DNA of 64,000 nucleotides from Brachyhypopomus gauderio. Taxonomy: Eukaryota > Chordata > Actinopteri > Gymnotiformes > Hypopomidae. The stretch lies in contig NW_027506896.1 in the NCBI RefSeq assembly GCF_052324685.1, positions 35,001 through 99,000 of the forward strand. Reading direction: 5' to 3'. The stretch's first letter is position 1, and each line of letters starts with the position of its first letter. Below the pieces are notes generated by a model. That model was not told the DNA's origin. It ran no database searches and saw only the letters and a program-made list of their open reading frames with translations. The position numbers and the translations under genes were made by a program. Shown here one piece after another: positions 61,351-64,000 of this stretch.

Positions 61351-64000
61351 TATTAGACATGTTCACAATGCTGAAACATTTTGGTTTCTAGTAACAACAC
61401 CTGAGAGCACTTATTTTACGCTAAATAAAGCATCTAAAATGCCATGTAAGGATAACTTCAATGGATAGTGTCATAATGTAATGTCTTTTCAGTGCCACAT
61501 ACTATTTTTTTGGTTTTTCCACTTTTTCTAGTCTGGTAAGTCTTCATTTTTAGAAATGTAAAAACATAATTACCTTTGTCATAGAAGCTGTTTCAGCTTT
61601 TAGAAGAAGACATTTGGCCTTTGTCTTAGCAGTTATGTTCCAGAGCTTAGTAAAGTAGATTACTGGTAAAATCCTTATTCTATAGTGCAGATCTACATCG
61701 ATGGACCTGCCGGTGCATCATTCTTGGTCGCTACTGACTTTCGATTAACATCTTTGGCTTTTCTGTCCTAGATTTCCCACATCCCACAGTAAAAAAACAC
61801 ATTTACACCTTTAATTGGGTTGCATAAGATCCACGTTTATTTTATATTAGACAATGTGTTAAGGTGAAGGCTACACTAATATTTTGACTCATAACTCCAT
61901 CACCCAAAATAGACACTGAGCTACTGACCATTTAAGATGGTACCAGCGGGTTACAGCTGCATATCACACCATTCACAGCAATCTTGTTTATATACAATGC
62001 AAAGTAAAACTAAGAATAAAATGTAGAAAAACACTAGTGAATGGAATTTGTGCATACAGTGAAAATGGAACACAAGTAAATTGGTGATGTACAGATACTT
62101 TGTTCTTTATCTTGATCCTGATGAATTATTTTTATCATGGACTGAGAATGATATTGGGATGCTCAGTCCTTGTTAAAAGACTACAATCAAAAAGTAAAAA
62201 AAAAAAAATCCAACACTCAGCAACATTCTGAAAAGGTGCACAAAGACGACTCTTGCATACACTTATGCACCGCAAAAGGAATCACTTAGATTTTTCATCA
62301 TCATTTTAGATATATGTCGCAGCTGTTTTACTAATTTAAAGCTAGACAAATGCATCAGAGGACCAACAAGCAAAATCTGGAACACAGATGTTTGGATATT
62401 TAGATGGCTTCAAAATCTTTCCATCCGTTAAGGAGGACATCACATAATCAGACAATGTTCACTGTAAACAATGCCTTTCCATACTGAACTGTGTGGAGCA
62501 CAATTTCATATGTAGCCCTGTCAGGTCACTGCTTTGAAATCCAACCACAGAGGTTGGAAGGATTGGTCAAGGATGCATAACTAAACATGATGTATTTTAT
62601 GTAAAAGCGCCTAATGGAGAAGTCTCATGAATTTTTGTGAGAACATTCAAGAATTGCCGTTTACTTCAATACACAACTCTCCTTAGCAAAAAAAAAGAAA
62701 TCTCTCAACACCTGTGCCTGAGTTAGCTTGTGCTGTAGGCTGGCTTAGCCGTCAATCAACGCTATGTCACTCAATAAGGGGCGGGGCTAACAAAACCCTC
62801 TGATCACTTCATGCCACATCACGAGCCACCTGGCTAGGCTATAACCAACAGGGACAGCCGTGCTCAGGTTTAGTGACTGTTCGGCTCACACCAGCACAGC
62901 AGTCTGTCTATATGTGAATACCACATACAAACAAAAGCTGCACAAGCAGACATTCAATAAACAAGGTAAAAAGAAAAAGGTTCAGGATTTTAAATTAAAT
63001 GAAATTTCATGAAAATGCCTGCAAGTTTGACCAACCACAGTCGCACAAATCAGTGGTGTATAGCATTCCTTGAAAATTGAACTTGGCCACAACAAAGCTA
63101 GTGTTAACCAGCATTGTCAGCAATGCAATATGGATACAGATTTTTACTCTTACACAAACAGTGGTGCTTCAGTAACAACACAGACATAAGCCGTTGGGCT
63201 TACACACCTCGCAAAACATTAAGCCAACAGTTACATCACACACATACCAATAATGAGACCTTGAAATTTTGAGTGCCATTGAAACACATAGTGCAGCCTC
63301 TAAACTCACAGTCTCCAAGTGCCACAGCAGTATTTTACAGTATCAAAACTGGGGTTTGGGGGTGGGATTCTGGTGTTTTGAACAGGGTGTTTAGGAGAAC
63401 GAGGTTGTGTTGAGGATCTAGATTTACCTCAGGAACACAGCGTGTGTCAAGTAGGGAAATATCAGTCCATCTGCTAGAAGATGCTTATTAAGTGCATGTA
63501 AACTCAATTTACAATCAGATGAACGTTTGTAGATATGCCTGTGTGCTTGGTGAGTGGCTCAGCTTCATGGCTAAACACACCTTGTCTGAAACAGGGAGAT
63601 TCGCACTGATAAATCAGCAAATCAGAATGAAGACAGGTAATGTTAGAAAGCAACAGGTGAAATGCAGATATGCTCAAAACAAGAGGCACTAGATCACATC
63701 TCTGTTCTAAACTCTGTGATCTTTTACACAGTACTACACGTTTATACCGTAATATTGAAGATTGTACAGAATTTTGTTTTTCATTTGAAATGTGTTATGA
63801 TCCCCTCTTTTGGACAACTCATCCCACAAAAGACCCTTTGTTTGATTTAAGCTACTTAAAATAAATTTAAAATTCAAGTAATCTACAAGGATTAGCAGCC
63901 TTCTCTGCATCAACTCATCTCCTAAACTCATCTCTTAAGCCATTAAAATGTTACATGATGAGAGAATAGCAAAACACAGAAGTAGGCGGTTAGTACACCA
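61351..64000. other. Right-hand region without recognisable gene
   Basis: About 2.65 kb of AT-rich, mostly unique sequence. A minus-strand AATAAA (plus TTTATT at 61836-61841) could end an upstream minus-strand gene whose 3' UTR lies here. In mammals UBE2F precedes SCLY, so ube2f is a plausible but unproven owner. A GGGGCGGGGC box is at about 62779 and an A run at about 62199. The short open frames match nothing I know. Confidence 0.4.

Overview
The window looks like a stretch of a ray-finned (teleost) fish nuclear genome. It holds short exons with GT/AG introns, very dense (AC)n/(GT)n and (CT)n/(GA)n microsatellites, several long minisatellites, a Tc1-like transposase remnant, a tRNA-derived SINE, and L2-type LINE pieces with the fish-typical 3' tail. 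The species cannot be named from the sequence alone.

Four protein-coding genes can be rebuilt exon by exon. All lie on the minus strand, so they read right to left: scly (selenocysteine lyase, 61046 to 47025, complete, 435 aa), espnl (espin-like, 45884 to 29604, complete, 1035 aa), klhl30 (BTB/BACK/kelch protein, 28173 to 25072, complete, 596 aa) and a rootletin-family gene, probably crocc2 (23813 to 314, first 676 codons; it runs off the left edge). The order SCLY-ESPNL-KLHL30 in one orientation is the known vertebrate block of human 2q37.3. Human CROCC2 is on the same chromosome arm, which favours crocc2 over crocc. The genes share a neighbourhood, not a pathway: selenium recycling, stereocilia actin bundles, a predicted CUL3 adaptor and the ciliary rootlet.

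Much of the remaining sequence is repeats. crocc2 introns carry microsatellites that in several places abut splice acceptors. Its 14.2-kb third intron holds a 24-bp minisatellite, a 1.85-kb 12-bp minisatellite, a SINE and a Tc1 fragment. espnl intron 5 holds a 1.36-kb 28-bp minisatellite. scly intron 10 holds nested L2 LINEs, and scly intron 11 is almost entirely a 7.9-kb, 71-bp-unit array interrupted by a Harbinger-like MITE.

The most interesting feature is that 71-bp array. It begins at the splice donor of the scly exon that encodes the catalytic cysteine, and every unit carries a copy of the exon end and donor region. No novel multi-gene system was found. The remaining 2.6 kb on the right has no recognisable gene.
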